DNA from: Mucilaginibacter pedocola
Lineage (GTDB): Bacteria; Bacteroidota; Bacteroidia; Sphingobacteriales; Sphingobacteriaceae
Assembly (NCBI RefSeq): GCF_002013915.1
Contig: NZ_MBTF01000001.1
Location: 186,001 to 250,000, forward strand
Direction: 5' to 3'
DNA: 64,000 bases
Shown: in pieces, positions 17,232 to 25,840 of the stretch
How the letters are laid out: each line of letters opens with the position of its first letter
Numbering within the stretch: the stretch's first letter is position 1
The notes under the pieces: generated by a model
Database searches by the model: none
What the model saw: the letters and a program-made list of their open reading frames with translations, nothing else
What the model was told of the DNA's origin: nothing
Program-made: the position numbers and the translations under genes

Positions 17232-20200
17232 CTATCTTATTAAATGTATTACGCCCGTGCGTTTTGGTAAGGTATTACTGCCGTATTGCATGCCTTTCCA
17301 GTCGGTGCCGTTTATAAAATGTGCCGATGCCTGCCAAACGTATACGCCTTGCTGTGCGGGCGCGCCCTTAAAGGTGCCGTCCCAGGTTTCGGTTGGTTCG
17401 CCTGTACTGCTTAGTTTGGTGGTTTCCCAAACCAGTTGCCCCCAGTTATTAAATATTTGGAAACGCCAGCTCTCTATCCCTGAACCCTTCATTACAAAGG
17501 TACGCAGTTCGCTGGTGCTGCTGGCAGGCATAAATGCATTTGGTATATATAATTGCCCCGGTACACCGGTAATTTGTACGTTATGTGTTACAATGCTGTC
17601 GCAACCGTCGCGGTTGGTTACTCTCAGCGTTACCTTATAGGTACCCGTATCTGCATAAGTATGGCCAGGGTTCTGTTGGGTTGATGTTGCACCGTCGCCA
17701 AAATCCCACGCCCATGCTACGGGGTTAGGGTTGCCCGATGTTTTATCGTCAAACGCGAAATGGTAGTTGGGTATTTTGGTTACAAAGCCCGGGCTGGCCT
17801 CGAAATCAACATTTGGCGCAGGGGTTACTTGTATAAAGTTTGGTTTGGTAATAACATCATTACAACCGGTTGATAGGTTGGTAACGGTTAGTGTAACCGT
17901 ATACGATGTGCTTTTAGCGGTATACACATGCGGCAGTGGTGTATAACCGAAGAAGTGAGCCGAGCCATCGCCGAAATCCCACTCGTAGGTTAACGATTGT
18001 GGCGGGGTGGCACCATTTGCCGGCGTAGTATTGGCAAAGGTTACTTTAATAGCCTTGCAGCCGCTGGTAACATCAGCTGTAAAGTTTGGTGCCGGTTTTG
18101 GGTAAGCCTCAAATTTAATACGTTCGGTAGATTCGAAGGTGGCGCAGGTATTTATAGCAACTATGCTTACGTAGTAGGTGCCCGGTGCGTTAAAAGTGTA
18201 GGGCTGCTCGGTTTTGCTGCCCTGTATCTCATCAACCTTGTTGCCACCCGTAGGTGCGTCATAAATACGGTATAAAAACGTATCGCCACCGGATGATATA
18301 TTTTCGAATGCAGCTGTAAAGGGATAGCAAGCCGCTGTTTTATTATCCTTGGCAAAAAACAAAGGCACAAATGTGGCCGGGAAGATGTTGATAGGGATAG
18401 CTATGCTTTTATCGGTATTATCGCAAAAATCTGTAGCTACCACGTAAACACTGTAGAATTTATCTTTGGTGGGCGGACCTAACACAGGGAACGTAACGTC
18501 AGATTTATCGGTACGGGTTTCCTGGAAAACTTTAATATCGCCATCGTACACAAAAAAGTCGTATTTGGCATTGTTGCCGGGCGAGGTATTCTTAAGCTTT
18601 ATAGCCAGCTGACCGCAACCTGCAAGCCTTTCAGGCAAAATAGATGCGATTGGGCTGGTTGGGCGCACCAAAATATCAATAGTGAACGCGGGGTGTGGTA
18701 CGCAATTGCCCACAATGCTTAATGATACAGTATAGGTAGTATCGCGGCCGTCGGTGCGGGGCTCAAAGGTGTGTTGCGGGCTTACCGAGTTAGAGCTTGG
18801 CGTGCCGTCGCCAAAGTTCCACAAATAAGCGGTTGTGGTAAATACCGGCGTAGATGTATTGGTAAACTGCACCGTGCGCGGCCCGCAAACGGCAGTAGTA
18901 TTATTTGCCGTAAAGCTCGGCGTAATATCGGGGTTGTTAATAACAGTTATTTCGTTTTGGCTATCAGGGCAGGGGGCAAGGCCCTTAATGGTCCAGGTAA
19001 ATTTGTAGGTATTGCCACCCACCAAACCATTTACTTGCGTTTTTGGGTTGGTAGCATCAACAAAGGTTACGGCCGGGCCACCGGTTTGCGTCCATATACC
19101 GGCAAAAGGAGCTGGGTCGTTACCATCAAGCGTTACTGTTGAAGCATTACAAAGCGTAGTAGTAGGCTGCCCCCCAAGCGCCGGCGTTGTTGGCGGGTTA
19201 ACCGTAATGGTTGCCACCGCAGAAGTTGCCGGGCCGCACACGCCGTTTATCACAATTGCGCGGTATTGTGTAGTTTGAGTAAGCCCGCTATAATCAAACG
19301 TTAGGCTTGCGGTATTAGGCAACACTATCCATGTGGTGCCATTATCAACCGATGATTCCCAATGCTGCACATCGCCCGTGTTGCCCGATAAGGTAAGTTG
19401 CCCGGCATTAGCGTCGGCACAAACCGGCATCGAACCGGCAATTGTACCGCCTACCGATGGCGCATCAACAGTAATGGTAACCGTTGATGTGGTTGGGGTA
19501 CAGCCTGCGGCGGTATTTATAGTCCACGTAAATTGGTAAACAGTTGCCGGTTGTAAACCACTTACTACGGCGTTAGGGTTAGTGGCATCAGAAAATGTTA
19601 TGCCAGTTTGGCCCGAGGCTACTGTCCATCGGCCGGTGCCGGGTGCGGGGCTGTTGCCTTTCAGGGTATAAGTTTGCCCGGCGCAAATTTCTTCGTTAGT
19701 GCCGGCATCGGCCGCTACAGGGGTAGGGGCTATAGTTACCGAAACAGTTACCGGTGCGCCCGGGCAGGCACCATGGTATGGAGTGATGATATAAGTGACA
19801 GTGCCATAAACGTTGCCTGAATTTGTTAAAACGTCGGTTATATTTAACGTACTAACAGGAGTTGCCTGCTGGGTAAAACCGCTTACAGCCGGCCCGTTAG
19901 TGGTGGTGCTTGTCCAGGTGTAAACAGTGCTTGGTTGCGATGATGCAAGGGTAATACCCGCTGCCGAGCCGGTACAAATAGGCGCTGTGGGCGCCGTAGC
20001 AGTAAGCACAGGTACGCGATTTACAGTCACAAAAAGCTCGGCCGGGTTTCCGGGGCAGCCGTTGGTTGTAGGAGTAATAACATAGCGTATCACAGCGTCG
20101 CCAATGCCGGTATCGTTTATTACATCGTTAATGGTATTGCCGCTGCCTGTTGCGCCAAAACCCGTTGCCGCACCCGAGGATACGCTCGCCGTCCAGTTAT

Positions 20201-22454
20201 AAGTTGTTGCCGGGTTTTGCGAAGTAATGGTGTAGCTGAAATTGTTCCCGGTACAAACCTCGGCAGTAAGCGGGCTGGTAATATTATCTTTTTTAGTGAT
20301 GGTAATTACCGCAGGGGTAGTTATCACATTACACGGTGCCGCCAAATTGGTAGTAACTTCAAGGCTGATAGTAGCCGTGCCAGCAGCAATTTCTGCGGCC
20401 GACGGCGTGTAAGTGGGTTTTTGCGCATTGCGGCTTGGCGCAAAGGTACCCGTACCACCAACCCATCTAAAGCTGGTGTAAGTGCCGCTTATGCCGGCAT
20501 TCATGTAGGTAGAATTGCCCTCGCAAATGGTGCGGTCGCCGCCGGCATCAACTATTGGCGACTGCTGGAAGGTTAGCACCTGCGTATCGCTGGCTATATT
20601 ACAATTATTGGTATGTGTTACCGAAATTGTATACACGCTGTAATCGGTAAACTTTATTTGCGGATAGCGGCTATTGGCGGTGGTTCCGTTTTGGTAACTG
20701 AAGGCGCCGCCCGTTACCGTCCACACGTAGGTTGTGGGCAATTGTTTTGAGGTGCCGGTTAAGATGGTGCGTGTTGTGCCGGCGCTTGGCCCAAATGTAA
20801 GTGTTTGGTCTTTCCCGCAAATAAGTGCATCGGGCGAGAGTTGAGCAACCGGGTTAAGGTTTATTACCACCTCCTGGGGTTCAGTAGATACCGGGTCGCA
20901 GCTTTCGGTGTTTATATCCAGTTGTACGGTGTATACGCCTGATACCGTGAAGTTAAACCTTGGTGTTTTGCTGTTGGCATTTGTGCCGCCCAAAAAGCCG
21001 GGTTGAGCAGGACCGGTTACTATCCAGTTGTAGTTGGTATTGGTATTACAGTTTTCGTCAACTATGGAAGTATTCACCGGCGTAACGGAACCCGAGGTAC
21101 AAATGGTAGAGCCGGGCAGTGTAAAGCTTGGCTTGGCGGGGTCTTGTACGCAAACGGCTATGGTAGTGTCTTTTACATCGCAAAAGGCGGCGCCGTTTTG
21201 CAGGTGCAGCCCTACAAAGTGCTGGCCTGGGGTGCTGAAAGTATATTCCAGTTGTTTCTCCAGTTTGTAATTTACGGCAACTACGGTACCATCCACCACC
21301 CAGGTATAGAGCGCATTTTGATTAGTACAATCGAAAGACGTGCTCGATGGGTCTTGCCCCGGTATAGAGGCGTTGGTAAACAGGATGGGCACGTTGGTAC
21401 AAGCTACTTTTTTGCCCGATATTTTGTTTGAGGGCGGCGATATAACGCGTGCGTAACCCGTTACCGGCGTACCCAATTTGCCGCAGGTGGGGCTGGTGGG
21501 CTGCAGGTCTATCTGGAAAACGTTGGCTTGCCCGTTGGCTACGTTACCGCACGATGATTTGGTGTAGGTATGGCTTATCATACCACCGGCCGCCACAATT
21601 TCGCAAAGGGTAAAGTTGGTGCTTTCGCCATCTCCCCAGGTAACGCTATAAATAAGCCCGGGGTAGTTTTTTTGTATACCGTTTGGCGAATTAATATCTA
21701 CACTGTACGATAACTTGTTTTTCCCGTTTAAACATACCTGGTTACTGCCCGATGCACCGAAGCTGTTGTTTACCAGGTTATTCATCAGCGTATAGGCTTT
21801 TGTACCAATAATACCCGCAGCAACAGCTTTTACAAATACGGTATAATTTGCCGCCTTGGCAACAAATGCGGGGCCCGGCAACGGCAGGTTAGTTCCTTCG
21901 TTAGCCTGCGCCAATTCGTTATAAAAAGAAATAGTGGTTGTTGCGCCTGCAGATGAGGTGTTTACGAAGGGGTATGAAGCGCCTTCGCTGCCAATGCACG
22001 ATCCATAAATTTCAGGGTAGTTAATATTAATTGCCTGCGATGTAGCCCCGGCTGTAACACCGTCTGATGCACTGATAGTGAACGGATCTGATGATACCGC
22101 GGGGAAGGTAGGGTCGGTACATTGTATGCGTACGCGGTAGTTAGAGCCGGGAGCGGTGCCTTTTGGTATTATCCCGTTTACAAATGTTCCATAAAAGCCG
22201 GTATAGCTTCCAATTAGGTTGGGAGGCCCACCAAAGTTTCCGTTAACGTCAGATAAATAAAGATTGAAAACACTGGCAGCATTTGCGCAGGCTGTGGTGG
22301 TAGTAAGATGAAAAGGTATACCAATAGTGGAACCTTGCCCATAAGGGCCCGGATCGATGGCACCAATAGTGACGGTTTGGGCAAAAGCACCCGTAGTCGC
22401 CATGCAGCAAAACGAAAATATTAGTAATACAATTCTCGTAAAATTTCTCTCCAT
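17232..22454 (-). CDS. giant PKD-domain surface adhesin, T9SS type-B sorted
   Basis: Exported repeat protein of 1740 residues, probably a cell-surface adhesin. A signal peptide ends near GAFAQ (about residue 26). Many Ig-like beta domains follow: two PKD-like modules at about 720-910 (each with IC/VCTG at the start and a Pro/Thr-rich YxITP phrase), and classic PKD domains with WxFGDG at about 1240 (LWNFGDG), 1500 (EWDFGDG) and 1585 (AWDFGDG). The last roughly 100 residues (IPNAFMPASSTSE ... FNNWGQLVWETT ... WDGTFKGAPAQQGVYVWQ) are the CHU_C/type-B sorting domain recognised by the type IX secretion system. The chosen ATG follows a TTG codon. It heads an operon with porP. Confidence 0.92.
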   Translation of the reverse strand: MERNFTRIVLLIFSFCCMATTGAFAQTVTIGAIDPGPYGQGSTIGIPFHLTTTTACANAASVFNLYLSDVNGNFGGPPNLIGSYTGFYGTFVNGIIPKGTAPGSNYRVRIQCTDPTFPAVSSDPFTISASDGVTAGATSQAININYPEIYGSCIGSEGASYPFVNTSSAGATTTISFYNELAQANEGTNLPLPGPAFVAKAANYTVFVKAVAAGIIGTKAYTLMNNLVNNSFGASGSNQVCLNGKNKLSYSVDINSPNGIQKNYPGLIYSVTWGDGESTNFTLCEIVAAGGMISHTYTKSSCGNVANGQANVFQIDLQPTSPTCGKLGTPVTGYARVISPPSNKISGKKVACTNVPILFTNASIPGQDPSSTSFDCTNQNALYTWVVDGTVVAVNYKLEKQLEYTFSTPGQHFVGLHLQNGAAFCDVKDTTIAVCVQDPAKPSFTLPGSTICTSGSVTPVNTSIVDENCNTNTNYNWIVTGPAQPGFLGGTNANSKTPRFNFTVSGVYTVQLDINTESCDPVSTEPQEVVINLNPVAQLSPDALICGKDQTLTFGPSAGTTRTILTGTSKQLPTTYVWTVTGGAFSYQNGTTANSRYPQIKFTDYSVYTISVTHTNNCNIASDTQVLTFQQSPIVDAGGDRTICEGNSTYMNAGISGTYTSFRWVGGTGTFAPSRNAQKPTYTPSAAEIAAGTATISLEVTTNLAAPCNVITTPAVITITKKDNITSPLTAEVCTGNNFSYTITSQNPATTYNWTASVSSGAATGFGATGSGNTINDVINDTGIGDAVIRYVITPTTNGCPGNPAELFVTVNRVPVLTATAPTAPICTGSAAGITLASSQPSTVYTWTSTTTNGPAVSGFTQQATPVSTLNITDVLTNSGNVYGTVTYIITPYHGACPGAPVTVSVTIAPTPVAADAGTNEEICAGQTYTLKGNSPAPGTGRWTVASGQTGITFSDATNPNAVVSGLQPATVYQFTWTINTAAGCTPTTSTVTITVDAPSVGGTIAGSMPVCADANAGQLTLSGNTGDVQHWESSVDNGTTWIVLPNTASLTFDYSGLTQTTQYRAIVINGVCGPATSAVATITVNPPTTPALGGQPTTTLCNASTVTLDGNDPAPFAGIWTQTGGPAVTFVDATNPKTQVNGLVGGNTYKFTWTIKGLAPCPDSQNEITVINNPDITPSFTANNTTAVCGPRTVQFTNTSTPVFTTTAYLWNFGDGTPSSNSVSPQHTFEPRTDGRDTTYTVSLSIVGNCVPHPAFTIDILVRPTSPIASILPERLAGCGQLAIKLKNTSPGNNAKYDFFVYDGDIKVFQETRTDKSDVTFPVLGPPTKDKFYSVYVVATDFCDNTDKSIAIPINIFPATFVPLFFAKDNKTAACYPFTAAFENISSGGDTFLYRIYDAPTGGNKVDEIQGSKTEQPYTFNAPGTYYVSIVAINTCATFESTERIKFEAYPKPAPNFTADVTSGCKAIKVTFANTTPANGATPPQSLTYEWDFGDGSAHFFGYTPLPHVYTAKSTSYTVTLTVTNLSTGCNDVITKPNFIQVTPAPNVDFEASPGFVTKIPNYHFAFDDKTSGNPNPVAWAWDFGDGATSTQQNPGHTYADTGTYKVTLRVTNRDGCDSIVTHNVQITGVPGQLYIPNAFMPASSTSELRTFVMKGSGIESWRFQIFNNWGQLVWETTKLSSTGEPTETWDGTFKGAPAQQGVYVWQASAHFINGTDWKGMQYGSNTLPKRTGVIHLIR

Positions 22455-22639
22455 CAAACCCCTTTCAAAGTATACAACTACCAGTCGATAAAAATAACAA
22501 AAATGTTACAAACAATTTTCGATTTTCAAAACCACTTCGAATGCAATTGTATACGCAAACGAACTAAAATGGTTGTGTAGTATATGTACTTTAATAAAAA
22601 GTTAACATTTTTAACCGCTTGGATTCCTTACGTAAGTGC

Positions 22640-23878
22640 TTATCCGAAAAATAGATAGCAAATAAATATGGCCGCAATAACGCCGGCCAGGTCGGCAATT
22701 AAACCCGCCGGAATAGCGTACCTCGATTTTTTGATACCTACCGAGCCGAAATATAGCGCAACGATGTAAAAAGTAGTATCGGCCGAGCCATTGAAGACAG
22801 AGCCCAGCCTCCCGGCGAAGCTATCGGCACCATAGGTTTGCATGGTGCTTATCATCATCGCTTTAGAACCCGAACCGCTTAACGGTTTCATATAAGCTAC
22901 AGGCAGTGCGTCAACAAAGCGTGTATCTAAACCAGCGCTTGCTACAACCCAGCGCACGCCATTGTTCAGGTAATCGAGCGCGCCGCTGTTGCGGAAAACG
23001 CTGATGGCTACTAACATGGCCACCAAATAGGGGATGATCTTTACCGATACTTCAAATCCGCCTTTGGCACCATCAATAAAAGCTTCGAACACATTTACAC
23101 GTTTGCGTAACGCGCCTAGTATAAATACAACAGGGATACAAAAAATAAGCGTATTGCTGATGGCTTTGGATACAAAAGTAATTTGGTCGTGGTTTAGCTG
23201 TGTGGTAAAATACCAAACCAAGAGGGTAACAAAGGCCGTCATGCCGCCCAGCCAGGCCAGTATTACGCGGTCCCAAAGGTTTATTTTTTGTTTAAGGGCT
23301 ACAGCAAGCATACCAACTACCGTGGCTACATAAGTAGCTATAATGCAGGGCAAAAATACATCGGCAGGGTCTTTTGCATGCAGAATATAGCGCTGCGCAA
23401 TAATGGTTACGGGTAGCAATTGCAGACCTGAGGTATGGAGCACCAAAAACATGATCTGCGCGTTTGAGGCGGTTTCTTTATCCGGGTTTAGCTCCTGCAG
23501 GCTGCCCATTGCTTTTAAACCCAGCGGCGTTGCTGCGTTATCTAAACCCAGCAGGTTGGCCGAAAAGTTCATCATCATTTGCCCGTTAGCAGGGTGCCCT
23601 TTAGGTACTTCGGGAAAGAGGCGGCTAAGGAAAGGGCCTACTATGCGCGCCAGAAAGTTCATGGCTCCGGCGCGTTCGCCTATGTTCATAATGCCCAGCC
23701 AAAGTACCATATTACCCGCAAGTGGCAATGCTATATCCATTACCGACGACTTCGACATATCGAACATGCCATCAACCAAAAGCTTAAAGGCATCTACATC
23801 GCCTAAAAAAATAAGCTTGCAAAGGGCAATAACAAAAGCGATGAGGAAGAAAGCTATCCAGATATAGTTGAGGGCCAT
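22640..23878 (-). CDS. SpmA/SpmB-like nucleoside recognition membrane protein
   Basis: Polytopic inner-membrane protein of 412 residues that looks like a fusion of SpmA-like (about 1-200) and SpmB-like (about 235-412) gate-domain halves. The first half has the polar phrases MMNFSANLLGLDNAATPLGLKAM and LHTSGLQLLPV; the second has KPLSGSGSKAMM and YGADSFAGRLGSVFNGSADTTFY. In spore-formers these are separate proteins tied to spore-core dehydration; in Bacteroidota, which do not sporulate, the fused protein has no firmly known role, and transport of a nucleoside-like solute is a reasonable idea. It is divergent from a dinB gene 93 bases away. Confidence 0.82.
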   Translation of the reverse strand: MALNYIWIAFFLIAFVIALCKLIFLGDVDAFKLLVDGMFDMSKSSVMDIALPLAGNMVLWLGIMNIGERAGAMNFLARIVGPFLSRLFPEVPKGHPANGQMMMNFSANLLGLDNAATPLGLKAMGSLQELNPDKETASNAQIMFLVLHTSGLQLLPVTIIAQRYILHAKDPADVFLPCIIATYVATVVGMLAVALKQKINLWDRVILAWLGGMTAFVTLLVWYFTTQLNHDQITFVSKAISNTLIFCIPVVFILGALRKRVNVFEAFIDGAKGGFEVSVKIIPYLVAMLVAISVFRNSGALDYLNNGVRWVVASAGLDTRFVDALPVAYMKPLSGSGSKAMMISTMQTYGADSFAGRLGSVFNGSADTTFYIVALYFGSVGIKKSRYAIPAGLIADLAGVIAAIFICYLFFG

Positions 23879-23971
23879 AGCGTGTTTAAAGGCATGAAGT
23901 TAATTTTTTTTGAATAATTTATGCAGGATGAGCATATTTAAATTGAAATTTGTTGAAAGCCTGGTACCAAT

Positions 23972-24406
23972 ATGCCTCCAATTCATCAGCAATTACAAGC
24001 CGCCATCAGCGATTTTTTAGAGAACCGCGTAGCAGCTATTAACTGGCAAAACGTTGCCGCGCCCGGCAAGTGGAATAACAAACAGATAATAGGCCATCTG
24101 GTAGATAGTGCGCAAATAAACCTGCAACGATTTGTGCGCTGCACTTACGAGGATGGTTTTAAGCTGATTTACTTTCAGGAAGAATGGGTGGAGGCGCAGC
24201 GCTATGCCGAAGCGGATATAAACGAATTGCTCTCGCTTTGGAAGTTGATCAACCTGCAAGTAGTGCGCGTATTGGTCAATTACCCTGTCGACAGATGGCA
24301 GGCAACCTGCGACAATAACAGGGGAGAACCTGTTTATAATACCGTGGAGTTTATTGCTAAAGATTATGTTGCGCACATGCAGCATCACCTAAACCAACTC
24401 AAATAA
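23972..24406 (+). CDS. DinB-family four-helix protein
   Basis: Predicted DinB/YfiT-like metalloprotein of 144 residues, built as a four-helix bundle. Candidate metal ligands are the His of IIGHLVDSA (about 47) and the histidines in HMQHHLNQL at the C-terminus (about 136-140), matching the usual three-His arrangement. Some relatives act as thiol-dependent transferases with mycothiol or bacillithiol; the function here is unknown. The next gene, a DUF3052 protein, begins one base after its stop codon, so they form a two-gene operon. Confidence 0.8.
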   Translation: MPPIHQQLQAAISDFLENRVAAINWQNVAAPGKWNNKQIIGHLVDSAQINLQRFVRCTYEDGFKLIYFQEEWVEAQRYAEADINELLSLWKLINLQVVRVLVNYPVDRWQATCDNNRGEPVYNTVEFIAKDYVAHMQHHLNQLK

Positions 24407-24407
24407 T

Positions 24408-24827
24408 ATGGCAACGGGCGCTGGGTATTCGGGTACGCCATTGGCAAAGAAACTGGGTATAAAGCCGGGTTTTAAAGTGCTTTTGATAAATCAGCCTGAA
24501 CATTATTTTGGCCTGTTTGCAGATATGCCTGCGGATGTTGTTTTGGTTGACGAAAGCGAACAGCAGGTTGATATTATCCATTACTTCACCAAAAGCTATG
24601 ATAGTTTAGCAGCGGCACTCCCTGTGTTTCGCCAACAAATAAAACAGGATGGTATCATATGGATATCCTGGCCCAAGAAGGCATCGAAGATAGTTACTGA
24701 TGTTACCGAAGATAAAATACGTAACCTTGCCTTGCAAACCGGTTTGGTAGACGTAAAAGTTTGCGCGGTAGATGAAGTATGGTCGGGGCTGAAACTTGTA
24801 ATCTGGGTGAAAGACAGGCAAATCTAA
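24408..24827 (+). CDS. DUF3052-family protein
   Basis: Cytosolic protein of 139 residues with the family-typical start GYSGTPLAKKLGIKPGFKVLL and a C-terminal VWSGLKLVIWVKDR. The fold is predicted alpha/beta, with the look of a degenerate methyltransferase-like Rossmann core, but no SAM-binding glycine motif is obvious; the function is unknown. It is coupled to the upstream dinB gene with a one-base gap and is convergent with an exonuclease gene 28 bases on, with no obvious hairpin between them. Confidence 0.75.
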   Translation: MATGAGYSGTPLAKKLGIKPGFKVLLINQPEHYFGLFADMPADVVLVDESEQQVDIIHYFTKSYDSLAAALPVFRQQIKQDGIIWISWPKKASKIVTDVTEDKIRNLALQTGLVDVKVCAVDEVWSGLKLVIWVKDRQI

Positions 24828-24855
24828 ACTGTTGCGATGCGGGGTTACTTCAAGT

Positions 24856-25563
24856 TCACCCCACTATCGTAATACATTCCTCTTCTATTAATTCTTCACC
24901 GCGGTACCTCCGTATCAACTGCGCCGTAGCTATCACATCCTTTTGGCAATACTCGCAAATGCGGGGGAGGTTGTTTTCGGTATAGTATACGTGTGCTACC
25001 TGGCTACCATCGATATCGTCTTTGGAGGTGGGGATATTGAAGATGGCGGTAAGCAGATTAAGCGAGGTATAGTTTTTATAGTCGCCGAATTTCCATAGCT
25101 CCATGGTATCGAGGTGGTTTATTTCCCATGGCTTTTTGCCGGCGATCTGCAGGTGAGGCGGAAAGGGGACACCATTGATAAGCAAGCGACGGCAGATGTA
25201 AGGGAAATCAAATTCTTTTCCGTTATGCGCACAAAGGATAACGCTTGGCGGCTGACTGCTCAGCATTTTGCTAAAGGCGGCCAATAGTTCTTTTTCATCG
25301 TGCCCGGCGAATGATTTTACACGTAACGCGGGCTTTTTACCATTCAGAAATATGCCTACGGAAATACAGACTATCTTACCGAACTCTGCCCAAATGCCCG
25401 CCCGTTCGTAAAATTCTTCGGGGGTGGCATCGTTGCGTTGCAGTCGGGTTTTATAGGCCCAAAGTTCCTGAAAATGTTCGGGTACCTCGGCATGCGTAGC
25501 ATATTGCGGCACGGTTTCTATATCCAAAACCATCAGGTTACCCAAGTCGTATTGTTCCAGCAT
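24856..25563 (-). CDS. PolB-like 3'-5' exonuclease
   Basis: Ribonuclease-H-fold exonuclease of the DNA_pol_B_exo2 type, 235 residues. The Exo I motif DIE is at 14-16 (MVLDIETVPQY). Exo II-like residues lie in LCAHNGKEFDFPYICRRLL (about 107-125), and Exo III-like Tyr/Asp in the C-terminal ICEYCQKDVIATAQLIRRY. It would remove nucleotides from DNA 3' ends with two metal ions; the physiological role in Bacteroidota is not established. Upstream lies a repeat-rich gap with pbpC beyond. Confidence 0.85.
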   Translation of the reverse strand: MLEQYDLGNLMVLDIETVPQYATHAEVPEHFQELWAYKTRLQRNDATPEEFYERAGIWAEFGKIVCISVGIFLNGKKPALRVKSFAGHDEKELLAAFSKMLSSQPPSVILCAHNGKEFDFPYICRRLLINGVPFPPHLQIAGKKPWEINHLDTMELWKFGDYKNYTSLNLLTAIFNIPTSKDDIDGSQVAHVYYTENNLPRICEYCQKDVIATAQLIRRYRGEELIEEECITIVG

Positions 25564-25595
25564 ATATTAAAATTTCCCGAAGGGTGTAGTTTTAT

Positions 25596-25715
25596 GAGTG
25601 AACACGAATTTCACGAATTAAGCTAATTAACACAAATGAAAAATATCTCACGCAAAGACGCTAAGCCGCAAGTGAGTGAACACGAATTTTACGAATTAGA
25701 CTAATCAACACAAAT
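25596..25715. repeat. tandem GAGTGAACAC repeats
   Basis: Two direct copies of a 42-base unit (25596-25637 and 25674-25715) match at 38 of 42 positions; each begins GAGTGAACACGAATTT and ends AACACAAAT. They are 78 bases apart and share arm sequence with the elements at 5228-5327 and 39857-40051. Confidence 0.8.
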
Positions 25716-25762
25716 CTAGATCATTGACTTTTAACTAACTTGTTATTATCACGCTTCAAAAT

Positions 25763-25804
25763 CTTTGTGCCTCTTTGCGAAACCTTTGTGGCCTTTGCGG
25801 TTAA
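25763..25804. repeat. CTTTGTGGCCTTTGCGG-type repeat
   Basis: A stretch rich in CTTTG/TTTGCG words, containing CTTTGTGGCCTTTGCGGTT. Its reverse complement matches 39916-39957 almost base for base, and related arms flank 33734-33928. The rest of the 278-base gap between the exonuclease and pbpC genes holds only this and the tandem repeats. Confidence 0.75.
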
Positions 25805-25840
25805 ATAGCCACCATGTTTCGTCGGATAAAAAAAACATGT

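Noticed and set aside
17997..21431. Long plus-strand open frames opposite the giant adhesin
   Set aside because: Low-complexity shadows of Thr/Gly-rich repeats, without recognisable domains.
25596..25715. CRISPR-like array
   Set aside because: Only two degenerate direct copies with one non-unique spacer and no cas genes; it matches a dispersed repeat found elsewhere in the window.
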